Shown: piece after piece, positions 52,617-59,857 of the stretch
How positions within the stretch are numbered: position 1 is the first letter of the stretch
Layout: each line of letters opens with the position of its first letter
Assembly: GCF_001444405.1 (NCBI RefSeq)
Contig: NZ_CP013187.1
Coordinates: 124,001 to 188,000 of the forward strand
Source: Pseudoalteromonas phenolica
GTDB taxonomy: Bacteria > Pseudomonadota > Gammaproteobacteria > Enterobacterales > Alteromonadaceae
DNA length: 64,000 nucleotides
Direction: 5' to 3'
Translations under genes and position numbers: made by a program
The notes under the pieces: model-generated
Seen by the model: only the letters and a program-made list of their open reading frames with translations
What the model was told of the DNA's origin: nothing
Databases searched by the model: none

Positions 52617-52829
52617 TTAGTAATGCGGCGGTGGTGGCTCTTGATGCTGAGGCATTAACCCACTGTCACCTCCTTCTTTAATTTTTTGCGCTAATAATTC
52701 TAACTGGCGCTGCATTTTGGCTAAATGCTTTTGATGGGTGCGAAGTTCATCGTTCAGGGTTTCGATGGTATCGTCCTGAAAAGCAATTTTTGCTTCTAAC
52801 TCCATCACGCGATTTTCTAATTCTGTCAT
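52617..52829 (-). CDS. slyX: SlyX family protein
   Basis: 70 residues, coiled coil almost throughout (VMELEAKIAFQDDTIETLND), ending in PPPPHY as in Escherichia coli SlyX. Function unknown. Its start overlaps the stop of the WD40 lipoprotein gene by 4 bp (ATGA), an unusual pairing; in Escherichia coli slyX stands beside fkpA alone. Confidence 0.93.
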   Translation of the reverse strand: MTELENRVMELEAKIAFQDDTIETLNDELRTHQKHLAKMQRQLELLAQKIKEGGDSGLMPQHQEPPPPHY

Positions 52830-53815
52830 TGTGTATCCAAATCGGTAAATATTTCTAGCAAACCACTTGAGCTCTCGGTGGTTAAACTGCGCTCGTTATC
52901 AGTAAAGGCAACATCAAATACCACCGCTGATTTAGGGCGGCTGCCTTCTCTCGGTTTTACTAAAAAGGTATCTAGTTGTTGGCCGTCATTCACGCGCCAA
53001 AGCGATAATTCGCGGTTAGGTGAACCCGTGGCAATAAGTGATGCATCTTCATTAAAGCGAACGGCACTAAAGATTTTCTGGCGAGCAATATACTGTAATT
53101 GTGATACGAGATCACCTGAAGTGAGTTGCCAGACACTGGCTTTTTTTAAACTATCGGCGGTAAATGCGTATTGACCACTGGCATCTAAGGCGACTTTAGT
53201 GACGCGACTAGGGTGATTAAAGCGATGAAGTACTTGCCCAGTTTTAGTGTCCCAAAAATAGGCGGTGTAATCATTACCGCCACTTAACGCGAAATGACCA
53301 TTGGGTGATAACGCAATACTATTGATTTTTTCTTGATGACCGAGGAACTCTAAGCGTCTACCGTTGACTAAGTCGAGATGGACGATGACATTATCACTGC
53401 GACCATACATGACATAGCGGCCTTGATTACTAATTGCAATATCGCGGATCGTGGCTGTTTTTATTTGATAATAGCCTTGGTTTTTACCGGTTTGAATATT
53501 CCAAACGGCAAATGTATCGTTGGCGGCGGTCACAGCAAAACTATTGTCATAGGCGATGGCAAGCGAATGTACTAGGTTTTCGGGATCTGCTGAGTGCTGC
53601 CATTGGTATTTTAAGCCATGGCTTTGATTGTCCCATAGGCTAACGCCATGCTCGACCGATGAGATTAAAGAATATCGACCGTCTGCAGAGATAGCGGCTG
53701 CAAATGAGCCTCGCACAGCATGCTCCACGGTATGTGACGCTTGTTTCGCTGAAGGAGTACATGCCAGCAGCAAGGTACAGATTACAGTAGTAAGAAAGAG
53801 TCGAATACTTTGCAT
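52826..53815 (-). CDS. WD40-repeat lipoprotein
   Basis: 329 residues. Lipoprotein signal with LLLAC (Cys19), then about six to seven WD40 blades (for example SLAIAYDNSFAVTAANDTFAVWN, IALSPNGHFALSGGNDYTAYFWD). A periplasmic propeller likely involved in protein interactions. Conserved neighbour of slyX in Alteromonadales by my recollection. Translationally coupled to slyX. No partner can be named. Confidence 0.88.
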   Translation of the reverse strand: MQSIRLFLTTVICTLLLACTPSAKQASHTVEHAVRGSFAAAISADGRYSLISSVEHGVSLWDNQSHGLKYQWQHSADPENLVHSLAIAYDNSFAVTAANDTFAVWNIQTGKNQGYYQIKTATIRDIAISNQGRYVMYGRSDNVIVHLDLVNGRRLEFLGHQEKINSIALSPNGHFALSGGNDYTAYFWDTKTGQVLHRFNHPSRVTKVALDASGQYAFTADSLKKASVWQLTSGDLVSQLQYIARQKIFSAVRFNEDASLIATGSPNRELSLWRVNDGQQLDTFLVKPREGSRPKSAVVFDVAFTDNERSLTTESSSGLLEIFTDLDTQ

Positions 53816-54053
53816 AGTTTGGGTTTTTTCCCTTAACGCTCTGTTTCACAAAGGGTACACTTGCGCTCATGTCCATATGATGGCGCTTTTTATTGATAGT
53901 AGCGCATCAAAGCCGGAAAGTCGCGTTGTGAAGCTTGGATGACGATAGCCGCATGAGGATTGGCATCGAAGCATATGAATGATAATGTGGATACATAAAT
54001 TTAACCTTTCGAGTAAATAGACAAGGCCACAATAAGTGAGCCGGAGAAATAGA

Positions 54054-54812
54054 ATGAAACAGACGATTAAACTGTCTTTAATTGCAGCGTCGGTATTGGC
54101 GCTAACTGCGTGTAATCAAAAAGCCGAAGCTGAGCAAAAGCCTGCAGAAGTAAAACTAGAAACAGAACTTCAACAACAAGCTTATGGCATTGGTGCATCT
54201 GTTGGTAACTTCTTACAAAAAGACCTTGCGGATAAAAAAGAGATCGGTGTAGAGCTTGACCAAGAACTTCTAATGCGCGGCTTTAAAGATGCATTAGCAG
54301 GTGAAGCGAAATTAGATGAAGCGAAAATTCGTGAAGTGCTTACAGCGCTTGATACGACGGTACGTGCTAAGCAAGCAGAGAAAGCCGAAGCATTAGCAAA
54401 AGAAAGCAAAGAAAAAGGCATTCAATACCTAGCTGACAATGCGAAAAAAGAAGGTGTAACAGTAACTGAATCTGGTCTTCAATACGAAGTGATCAGTGCA
54501 GGTGAAGGTAAAAAGCCAGTAGCGACTGACGTGGTAAAAGTACATTACAAAGGTACTTTAATTGATGGTACTGAGTTTGATAGCTCATACTCACGTAATG
54601 AGCCAGCGACATTTGGTCTACAGCAAGTAATTAAAGGTTGGACGGAAGGTCTTCAGTTAATGAATGAAGGTGCTAAGTTTAAATTCACAATTCCTTCAGA
54701 ACTTGCTTATGGTGAACGTGACCTTGGTAAGATCCCTGCAAACTCAACGCTAGTATTTGAAGTTGAGTTACTTGAGATCCAACAAGAGAAACAAGCGGCA
54801 GCAGCTGAGTAA
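54054..54812 (+). CDS. fkpA: FkpA-type FKBP peptidyl-prolyl isomerase, lipoprotein form
   Basis: 252 residues from ATG 54054 (GGAG seven bases upstream; a GTG 18 bp earlier is not needed). Lipobox LTAC with Cys20, so probably membrane-anchored, whereas Escherichia coli FkpA is soluble in the periplasm. N-terminal helical dimerisation region (about 30-130) followed by the FKBP domain (about 140-245: VKVHYKGTLIDGTEFDSS, GWTEGLQLMNEGAKF, IPANSTLVFEVELL). Catalyses prolyl isomerisation and chaperones envelope proteins. Position beside slyX is conserved. Confidence 0.95.
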   Translation: MKQTIKLSLIAASVLALTACNQKAEAEQKPAEVKLETELQQQAYGIGASVGNFLQKDLADKKEIGVELDQELLMRGFKDALAGEAKLDEAKIREVLTALDTTVRAKQAEKAEALAKESKEKGIQYLADNAKKEGVTVTESGLQYEVISAGEGKKPVATDVVKVHYKGTLIDGTEFDSSYSRNEPATFGLQQVIKGWTEGLQLMNEGAKFKFTIPSELAYGERDLGKIPANSTLVFEVELLEIQQEKQAAAAE

Positions 54813-54851
54813 TATGATTAATTAGGCCTTTTAAAGCGAAAGGCTTGAAAT

Positions 54852-54880
54852 AAAAAAGGGTTCCAATGGAACCCTTTTTT
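54852..54880. terminator. Terminator between fkpA and rsd
   Basis: 13-bp stem AAAAAAGGGTTCC / GGAACCCTTTTTT with a 3-nt loop (AAT). It serves both convergent genes. Confidence 0.92.
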
Positions 54881-54907
54881 GTGTCTAAAGTTTATCTTAA
54901 TTCTGTT

Positions 54908-55378
54908 CTAATCAGTATGATTCGCGTAGAAGTTTTCGATTAACTCATCTTCTAGTTCAAAGCGTAACTCTAATATTTCACCTAGCTTAGATAAGTCAGT
55001 ATCAAAATCAGATAGCATGTTGTCTTGGGTTACTTCTGCATATTTGTCATTGAAATCAAGAGCGACATCTGTGGTTTCAGAGATACGAGGGTAGAGAGCA
55101 TTGGCAAGAGCCATACTCTTCGGGCCTTTCTCTTTGCAAGCCTGGACAATGTTGTCATACACTTCGAAATGGCCTGCCGATAAGTAATCCATCAGGATTT
55201 GGCAAAATCCTTGAATTTGAACTTGATCGGGTAGCGCGTGGTCTTTTTTATCGTATGGCGCAAAACCTGCTAATTTACAAAACTGTAATAACAATTCTTG
55301 ACGTTCAGTTAACCATGCATCGATGACACTGTGACTGCCACCCCATTTCTGCTGTGCTTCTTCAAATCTTGATAGCAT
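54908..55378 (-). CDS. rsd: Regulator of sigma D (Rsd/AlgQ family)
   Basis: 156 residues, all helical. Rsd binds the major sigma factor (sigma70 region 4) in stationary phase. By eye it matches the family at the N-terminal QEL-rich helix and the KLAGFAPYDKKDHALP block. Location beside hemE is the classical one in gammaproteobacteria. Confidence 0.88.
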   Translation of the reverse strand: MLSRFEEAQQKWGGSHSVIDAWLTERQELLLQFCKLAGFAPYDKKDHALPDQVQIQGFCQILMDYLSAGHFEVYDNIVQACKEKGPKSMALANALYPRISETTDVALDFNDKYAEVTQDNMLSDFDTDLSKLGEILELRFELEDELIENFYANHTD

Positions 55379-55514
55379 AGTAACCTCCTTTCGCGTTTCC
55401 TATAGCTCTATAAGAAGAAAATCTTGCTCAAAGGTCAACCATTTTTTTCGTTTTTTATATGTCTGATTTGGTAAGGTTATGAATTTATTGACTTTGTTTT
55501 GATTGGGAGGCAAA

Positions 55515-55628
55515 TATAAAAAAACCACCCGAAGGTGGTTTATCAATTGGTTTAGCAGTTTTTATTTTTATTAAAATATAAAATTATTTTTATTATTAAA
55601 GGTGTTTTGTTGTTATTTTTTTAACGCG
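55515..55628 (-). ncRNA. Candidate small RNA between rsd and hemE
   Basis: A legible unit with no gene: a minus-strand promoter (55635-55663) starting near 55628, about 85 nt of A/U-rich sequence without an ATG, and a hairpin AAACCACC/GGTGGTTT (loop TTCG) followed by T7 at about 55515-55541. About 114 nt, with the A-rich body and U-tail of Hfq-type sRNAs. The terminator would otherwise have no gene to serve: it lies 140 bp upstream of rsd on the same strand. No known RNA family recognised. Confidence 0.5.
55522..55541 (-). terminator. Orphan terminator upstream of rsd
   Basis: Stem AAACCACC / GGTGGTTT, loop CGAA on the plus strand (TTCG on the minus strand), followed on the minus strand by TTTTTTTATATT. 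Best explained as the end of the candidate small RNA. Confidence 0.8.
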
Positions 55629-55634
55629 GGGGAA

Positions 55635-55663
55635 GTTATACCAAGCTTTTTTTGTTGTTGCAA
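55635..55663 (-). promoter_or_regulatory. Promoter of the candidate small RNA
   Basis: Minus strand -35 TTGCAA, 17-bp spacer, extended -10 TGGTATAAC, then a C-rich discriminator. A strong sigma70-type match pointing away from hemE. Confidence 0.65.
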
Positions 55664-55759
55664 ATAGTTTAACAAGATGTTTTTTAATTTTTTTGCTTGT
55701 CTTTCCATAAGTGGTTGAAGCATTAGTGATTTAATCTAGATCATGACAATTCACTTTGC

Positions 55760-55789
55760 TTGGGCGTTTAGATAGAGCCTGCGCATAAT
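55760..55789 (+). promoter_or_regulatory. Candidate hemE promoter
   Basis: -35 TTGGGC, 18-bp spacer, -10 CATAAT, about 43 bp before the hemE start codon. Moderate match. Confidence 0.45.
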
Positions 55790-55838
55790 TAGTGATACAA
55801 TTTGCGCAATTTTTTAGGCTTTGGAATCGAGATACGCT

Positions 55839-56903
55839 ATGAGCGAATTGAAAAACGATCGTTATTTACGTGCGTTAATGAAACAACCTGTTGATGTAAC
55901 GCCAGTATGGATGATGCGTCAGGCTGGACGTTATTTACCAGAGTATCGCGCAACACGTGCGCAAGCTGGTGACTTTATGAGTTTGTGTAAAAACGCAGAA
56001 TTGGCATGTGAAGTTACTTTACAACCACTTCGTCGTTATCCGCTAGATGCGGCAATTCTTTTCAGCGACATCTTAACTATTCCAGATGCAATGGGCTTAG
56101 GTCTGTACTTCGAAACCGGAGAAGGCCCTAAATTTGAACGTCCAATCAGCTCTTTAGCTGATGTTCAAAAGATCCCAAATATCGACCCAACTGACGAGCT
56201 TGGCTATGTAATGAATGCAGTAAGCACCATCCGTCGCGAGCTGAAAGGTGAAGTACCATTGATAGGTTTCTCTGGTTCTCCTTGGACGCTAGCTACTTAT
56301 ATGGTTGAAGGTGGTTCGAGCAAGACGTTTGGCAAAATCAAAAAGATGGCTTTTGCTGAGCCAAAAACGCTACACCTATTGTTAGATAAAGTGGCGGATT
56401 CAGTAATTGATTACCTGAACGCGCAAGTTAAAGCGGGTGCACAATCGCTTATGATTTTTGACTCTTGGGGTGGCGTGTTAAGCCCACGTGATTATAAAGA
56501 GTTCTCACTGCAATACATGCACAAGATTGTTGATGGTCTAATTCGTGAAAACGACGGCCGTAAAGTGCCAGTAACGTTATTCACTAAGAATGGTGGCCAA
56601 TGGATTGAAGCAATTGCAGCAACTGGCTGTGATGCGGTAGGTCTAGATTGGACGATTGATATTGGTGATGCACGTCGTCGTGTTGGTGATAAAGTGGCGC
56701 TTCAGGGCAACATGGATCCAGCAATGCTACACGGTACACCTGAGCGCATTCGTGAAGAAGTACAAAATATTCTAGCAAGCTATGGTGAAGGCTCTGGTCA
56801 CGTATTCAACCTAGGTCATGGTATTACTCCTGACGTAGACCCTGAAAATGCAGGCGTATTCATCAACTCAGTACACGAGTTCAGTGGTCAATACCACAAG
56901 TAA
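55839..56903 (+). CDS. hemE: Uroporphyrinogen decarboxylase
   Basis: 354 residues from ATG 55839, the same length as Escherichia coli HemE; an upstream in-frame TTG at 55821 is rejected. Conserved blocks PVWMMRQAGRYLPEYR, the active-site Asp in LFSDILTIPDAMG, GFSGSPWTLATYMVEGG and FNLGHGITPDVDPE. Converts uroporphyrinogen III to coproporphyrinogen III in heme synthesis. Monocistronic with its own terminator. Confidence 0.97.
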   Translation: MSELKNDRYLRALMKQPVDVTPVWMMRQAGRYLPEYRATRAQAGDFMSLCKNAELACEVTLQPLRRYPLDAAILFSDILTIPDAMGLGLYFETGEGPKFERPISSLADVQKIPNIDPTDELGYVMNAVSTIRRELKGEVPLIGFSGSPWTLATYMVEGGSSKTFGKIKKMAFAEPKTLHLLLDKVADSVIDYLNAQVKAGAQSLMIFDSWGGVLSPRDYKEFSLQYMHKIVDGLIRENDGRKVPVTLFTKNGGQWIEAIAATGCDAVGLDWTIDIGDARRRVGDKVALQGNMDPAMLHGTPERIREEVQNILASYGEGSGHVFNLGHGITPDVDPENAGVFINSVHEFSGQYHK

Positions 56904-56936
56904 TAGCTAATGGCATAAGCTGTTAGAGTTTGTAAT

Positions 56937-56970
56937 AAAAAAGCCTTAACTTCATTGTTAAGGCTTTTTT
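56937..56970 (+). terminator. Terminator of hemE
   Basis: 14-bp stem AAAAAAGCCTTAAC / GTTAAGGCTTTTTT with a 6-nt loop; it may also serve the convergent mtnK. Confidence 0.92.
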
Positions 56971-57004
56971 ATTTGTCTTAATGCATCCCATAGCGAGCAA
57001 GGTT

Positions 57005-58207
57005 CTACTGGATCAAGCTCACAATCAACTGATAAGCCGACTCTTTGTTTTCACATTCTTCAGCATGTAAAATAAGTTGTTCACCAAGTAATAAAGCTTG
57101 CTTTTGTACTTGAAGGCGAGCGCTGTCATCTTCAATACCATCAATATCTACAACGTGTGCAAGGCCAATAGTTCTTCGGATTAACTCTGTGCCAGCATAA
57201 CCTAGTGCATCTTTGATAATTTGCTCAACAAAGTGCTGTGCATAACCAGGTGCTTGCAGAGATAAATCACGGGTATGTTGCGCTGCTAATGCTAGCCAAA
57301 TGTTTTCAAAATCATTTAAACACTGCTGTATTTGAGTCAATAGATAAGACTGCATTTGACGACGCTTTGGAGTTTCTTTAATGCGACCATTTTGCGCGCA
57401 GTAGTTAAGTAATAAATTACCAATGAACGAGCCTAAGTCGAAGCCAATTGGGCCAAAAAAGCCAAACTCAGGATCGATGAGCTTAGTATCGCTTTGATCA
57501 GCAAAAATACTCCCCGTGTGCACATCACCATGTAATAGGCTTTGTGGCGCAGAGAAGAATAGATGCTTTAACTGCGCTACTTGGCGAAGCAATTGAGGGC
57601 TTTGTTGTAAGCGCAATACATCAGCTTCTAGCTCTGGCGCGTAATTATTTCGCTCGCAGGCTCTATATGGATCATCAAAGAACAAGTCTTCTGTGATTGA
57701 ACATAGCTCAGGGTTTGTAAATTCTTGGACTAATGCTTTTTTCTCTGCTGGCTTTAAATAGAAATCGGAGTAATAAAAACTGCTTGTTGCCAAATAAGTG
57801 GCCACATCAGCACCAAGTTTCGGATAGGTTTTTGCTAGATTTAATTCGCTGCGCAAAATGGCCATATGGCCTAAATCTTCAAGTACAGTAATGGCAAGGT
57901 CATCGTTGGTGTGTAGTACTTTGGCGGTATGTTGCTCACACACTAACCCGTGCTTTTTTAGAACGGATGCTTCAATACGCGCTCTATCGAGGGTTAAAGG
58001 CCAAGACTCACCCACACAGCGGGCATAGGGTAAGGCTTGCTTAAGAATAATGCTGTTGCCATTTTGATCCGCAATGCGAAACACCAAATTTAAATTACCA
58101 TCGCCAAACTCGTTACAAGTCAGTTGCGCGTTTGGTTCAAAGAACTCGCCAAGCTGCTCGATATAACTCAGGGCTTGTGCGTTATCAAAAGTAATATAGT
58201 CAGCCAT
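57005..58207 (-). CDS. mtnK: 5-methylthioribose kinase
   Basis: 400 residues of the aminoglycoside-phosphotransferase/choline-kinase fold. Catalytic loop LLHGDVHTGSIFAD, metal site LIDPEFGFFGPIGFDLG, and the RNNYAPELE-like block typical of MtnK. Phosphorylates methylthioribose, the entry to methionine salvage in bacteria that use a separate nucleosidase. Divergent from mtnA, with four tandem MetJ-type boxes between them. Confidence 0.94.
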   Translation of the reverse strand: MADYITFDNAQALSYIEQLGEFFEPNAQLTCNEFGDGNLNLVFRIADQNGNSIILKQALPYARCVGESWPLTLDRARIEASVLKKHGLVCEQHTAKVLHTNDDLAITVLEDLGHMAILRSELNLAKTYPKLGADVATYLATSSFYYSDFYLKPAEKKALVQEFTNPELCSITEDLFFDDPYRACERNNYAPELEADVLRLQQSPQLLRQVAQLKHLFFSAPQSLLHGDVHTGSIFADQSDTKLIDPEFGFFGPIGFDLGSFIGNLLLNYCAQNGRIKETPKRRQMQSYLLTQIQQCLNDFENIWLALAAQHTRDLSLQAPGYAQHFVEQIIKDALGYAGTELIRRTIGLAHVVDIDGIEDDSARLQVQKQALLLGEQLILHAEECENKESAYQLIVSLIQ

Positions 58208-58254
58208 ACTCTTTTATCACAGTGAAGAACATAATTGCGGCATTCTATATTTTT

Positions 58255-58286
58255 AAATGTTTAGATGTCTATACTTCTTTGTGTCT
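58255..58286. promoter_or_regulatory. Tandem MetJ-type operator (four 8-bp boxes) between mtnK and mtnA
   Basis: Contiguous 8-mers AAATGTTT, AGATGTCT, ATACTTCT, TTGTGTCT. Against AGACGTCT they score 5, 7, 6 and 4 of 8 identities. Contiguous register is the diagnostic feature of MetJ operators. Location in the divergent promoter region of two methionine salvage genes fits repression by MetJ with S-adenosylmethionine. Confidence 0.65.
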
Positions 58287-58326
58287 TTATGTAAAATCTA
58301 GCGGTTATCATTTTGGAGTGACTTAC

Positions 58327-59349
58327 ATGCAAAATTTGCTGGCGCGCAGCCTTAAATATCAAGATGGAAAACTATACGTTCTAGATCAATACCTTCTGCC
58401 GCATGAGCAACATTGGCACCTGTGTAATAGTGTGTCTGAGATGCAAGCATTAATTTTGTCTTTAAAAGTGCGCGGGGCGCCTTTAATTGGCTTGGCAGCC
58501 ACTTTGTTGGTGGCACATCTTGCCGAGCAAGGTGGGAGTCAAGCTGAATTGGCCCAAGCGATCGATGAGTTAGAAGCCACCCGACCGACTGCTGTTAATT
58601 TAATGCATTGTATGAAGCAGATGCGTGAAGCGCTAAAACAAACAGCCTTTGTCGATGCGTTAGTCACAGCGGCTGAGCGTTTATTCAATGAAGATGTTGC
58701 GCTATGTGATGCAATGGCGAAACTGGGCGCTGAGCTTGTGAAACCCGGCGAGAACATCTTAACTCATTGTAATACAGGTGCATTGGCGACAGCAGGTGTC
58801 GGCACAGCACTTGGGGTGATCTATCACGCGCATCAACAACATGGTGATATTCATGTCTGGGTAGATGAAACCAGGCCATTATTGCAAGGTGGTCGTTTAA
58901 CCGCGTTTGAGCTTGAAAGCTGGCACATTCCATATACTTTAATTTGTGACAATATGGCGGCCAGCCTAATGGCGGCAGGTAAAGTAGATAAAATCTTTGT
59001 TGGCGCCGATCGTATTGCTGCAAACGGTGACTTTGCCAATAAGGTGGGGACTTACAACTTGGCGGTATTAGCGCATTTCCATGGCGTTGAGTTTTATGTC
59101 GTTGCACCAACAACGACGTTAGATGTTGATTGTCCCGATGGTCAGCATATTCCTATTGAGCAACGTGCAGCGACAGAGGTAACAGGCGTTAGTGGTAGCT
59201 TTGGAGATTGTCAGTGGGCGCCAAACAATGCACAAGTATTCAACCCTGCATTTGATGTCACCCCTGCAAAGCTCGTAACGGGTTGGGTGCTCAATACTGG
59301 TGTATATGATCAAGGCCAAGTGGCTGAGGGTGCATTAAAAGCCTTGTAA
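58327..59349 (+). CDS. mtnA: S-methyl-5-thioribose-1-phosphate isomerase
   Basis: 340 residues from ATG 58327 (GGAG eight bases upstream); the in-frame GTG at 58222 would run through the MetJ boxes and is rejected. eIF2B-like fold: LKVRGAPLIGLAA, the active-site Cys in ILTHCNTGALAT, and VGADRIAANGDFANKVGTYNLA, all standard MtnA motifs. Isomerises methylthioribose-1-phosphate to methylthioribulose-1-phosphate. Next salvage genes mtnD-C-B are about 3 kb downstream on the opposite strand. Confidence 0.96.
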   Translation: MQNLLARSLKYQDGKLYVLDQYLLPHEQHWHLCNSVSEMQALILSLKVRGAPLIGLAATLLVAHLAEQGGSQAELAQAIDELEATRPTAVNLMHCMKQMREALKQTAFVDALVTAAERLFNEDVALCDAMAKLGAELVKPGENILTHCNTGALATAGVGTALGVIYHAHQQHGDIHVWVDETRPLLQGGRLTAFELESWHIPYTLICDNMAASLMAAGKVDKIFVGADRIAANGDFANKVGTYNLAVLAHFHGVEFYVVAPTTTLDVDCPDGQHIPIEQRAATEVTGVSGSFGDCQWAPNNAQVFNPAFDVTPAKLVTGWVLNTGVYDQGQVAEGALKAL

Positions 59350-59650
59350 GTTGAAATTTGATAATTATGTTTTCTAATTAGCCTAAATTCAGCTTTTTAG
59401 GTGTTTAATCTTTTGAATTGAGCACCTAAACCTTCCCAAACCATTGACTTTGTCTGTCAAAAATAAGATGTTTTTTAAATTTAAAGTATTGTTATTTATA
59501 GATATATTTTAATAATATCTTATTGTTTCTTTTATATGAGTTTGATAAGCGACTTCTTTTACATTCCTGAGTAAATTAGCCCTATCGCAGCAAATTAAAA
59601 GCTAAAAGTGCTTCCAATAAGAGTGAGCATTTTATGCTTAGGAAGTAATA
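59350..59650. other. Intergenic region after mtnA
   Basis: 301 bp, AT-rich. Contains a hairpin TTTAGGTG / CACCTAAA (59396-59430) without a T-run, a weak terminator for mtnA. The promoter of the small exported-protein gene must be in the rest. Nothing else seen. Confidence 0.5.
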
Positions 59651-59851
59651 ATGAAGTTCAGTCCAATCGTGTTTACATTAATGTTATCAAGTTCACTGGA
59701 ATCATGCTCAGACGCATTCGAAGAATTAATGAACCAAAGACAAACATCAGCAGAGACAGCGCAAGTGGTAGCAGAAGATAAAAGACATCAAAGTGAAGCC
59801 GCTCCATCGGATTTGCTATTAGGCACAATGGAGCGATTAGAGCAGCACTAA
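59651..59851 (+). CDS. Small exported (possibly lipo-) protein, unknown
   Basis: 66 residues. Hydrophobic start MKFSPIVFTLMLSSS followed by LESC (Cys19), close to a lipobox but with Glu at -2, so lipidation is doubtful. The rest is charged and Gln/Glu-rich. The AGGAAG site seven bases upstream and a tidy end 7 bp before the convergent regulator support it. Not recognised. It sits between mtnA and the second winged-helix/PD40 regulator. Confidence 0.5.
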   Translation: MKFSPIVFTLMLSSSLESCSDAFEELMNQRQTSAETAQVVAEDKRHQSEAAPSDLLLGTMERLEQH

Positions 59852-59857
59852 GTGAGG

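Noticed and set aside
55720..55745. FNR/CRP-like site upstream of hemE (AATCTAGATCATGA)
   Set aside because: Does not match TTGAT-N4-ATCAA or TGTGA-N6-TCACA closely enough to list.
58208..58326. SAM riboswitch upstream of mtnA
   Set aside because: The spacer is too short and lacks the paired helices; the tandem 8-bp MetJ-type boxes explain it better.
58685..59113. 142-codon minus-strand open frame
   Set aside because: Lies fully inside mtnA on the other strand; His-rich low-complexity translation typical of a shadow frame.
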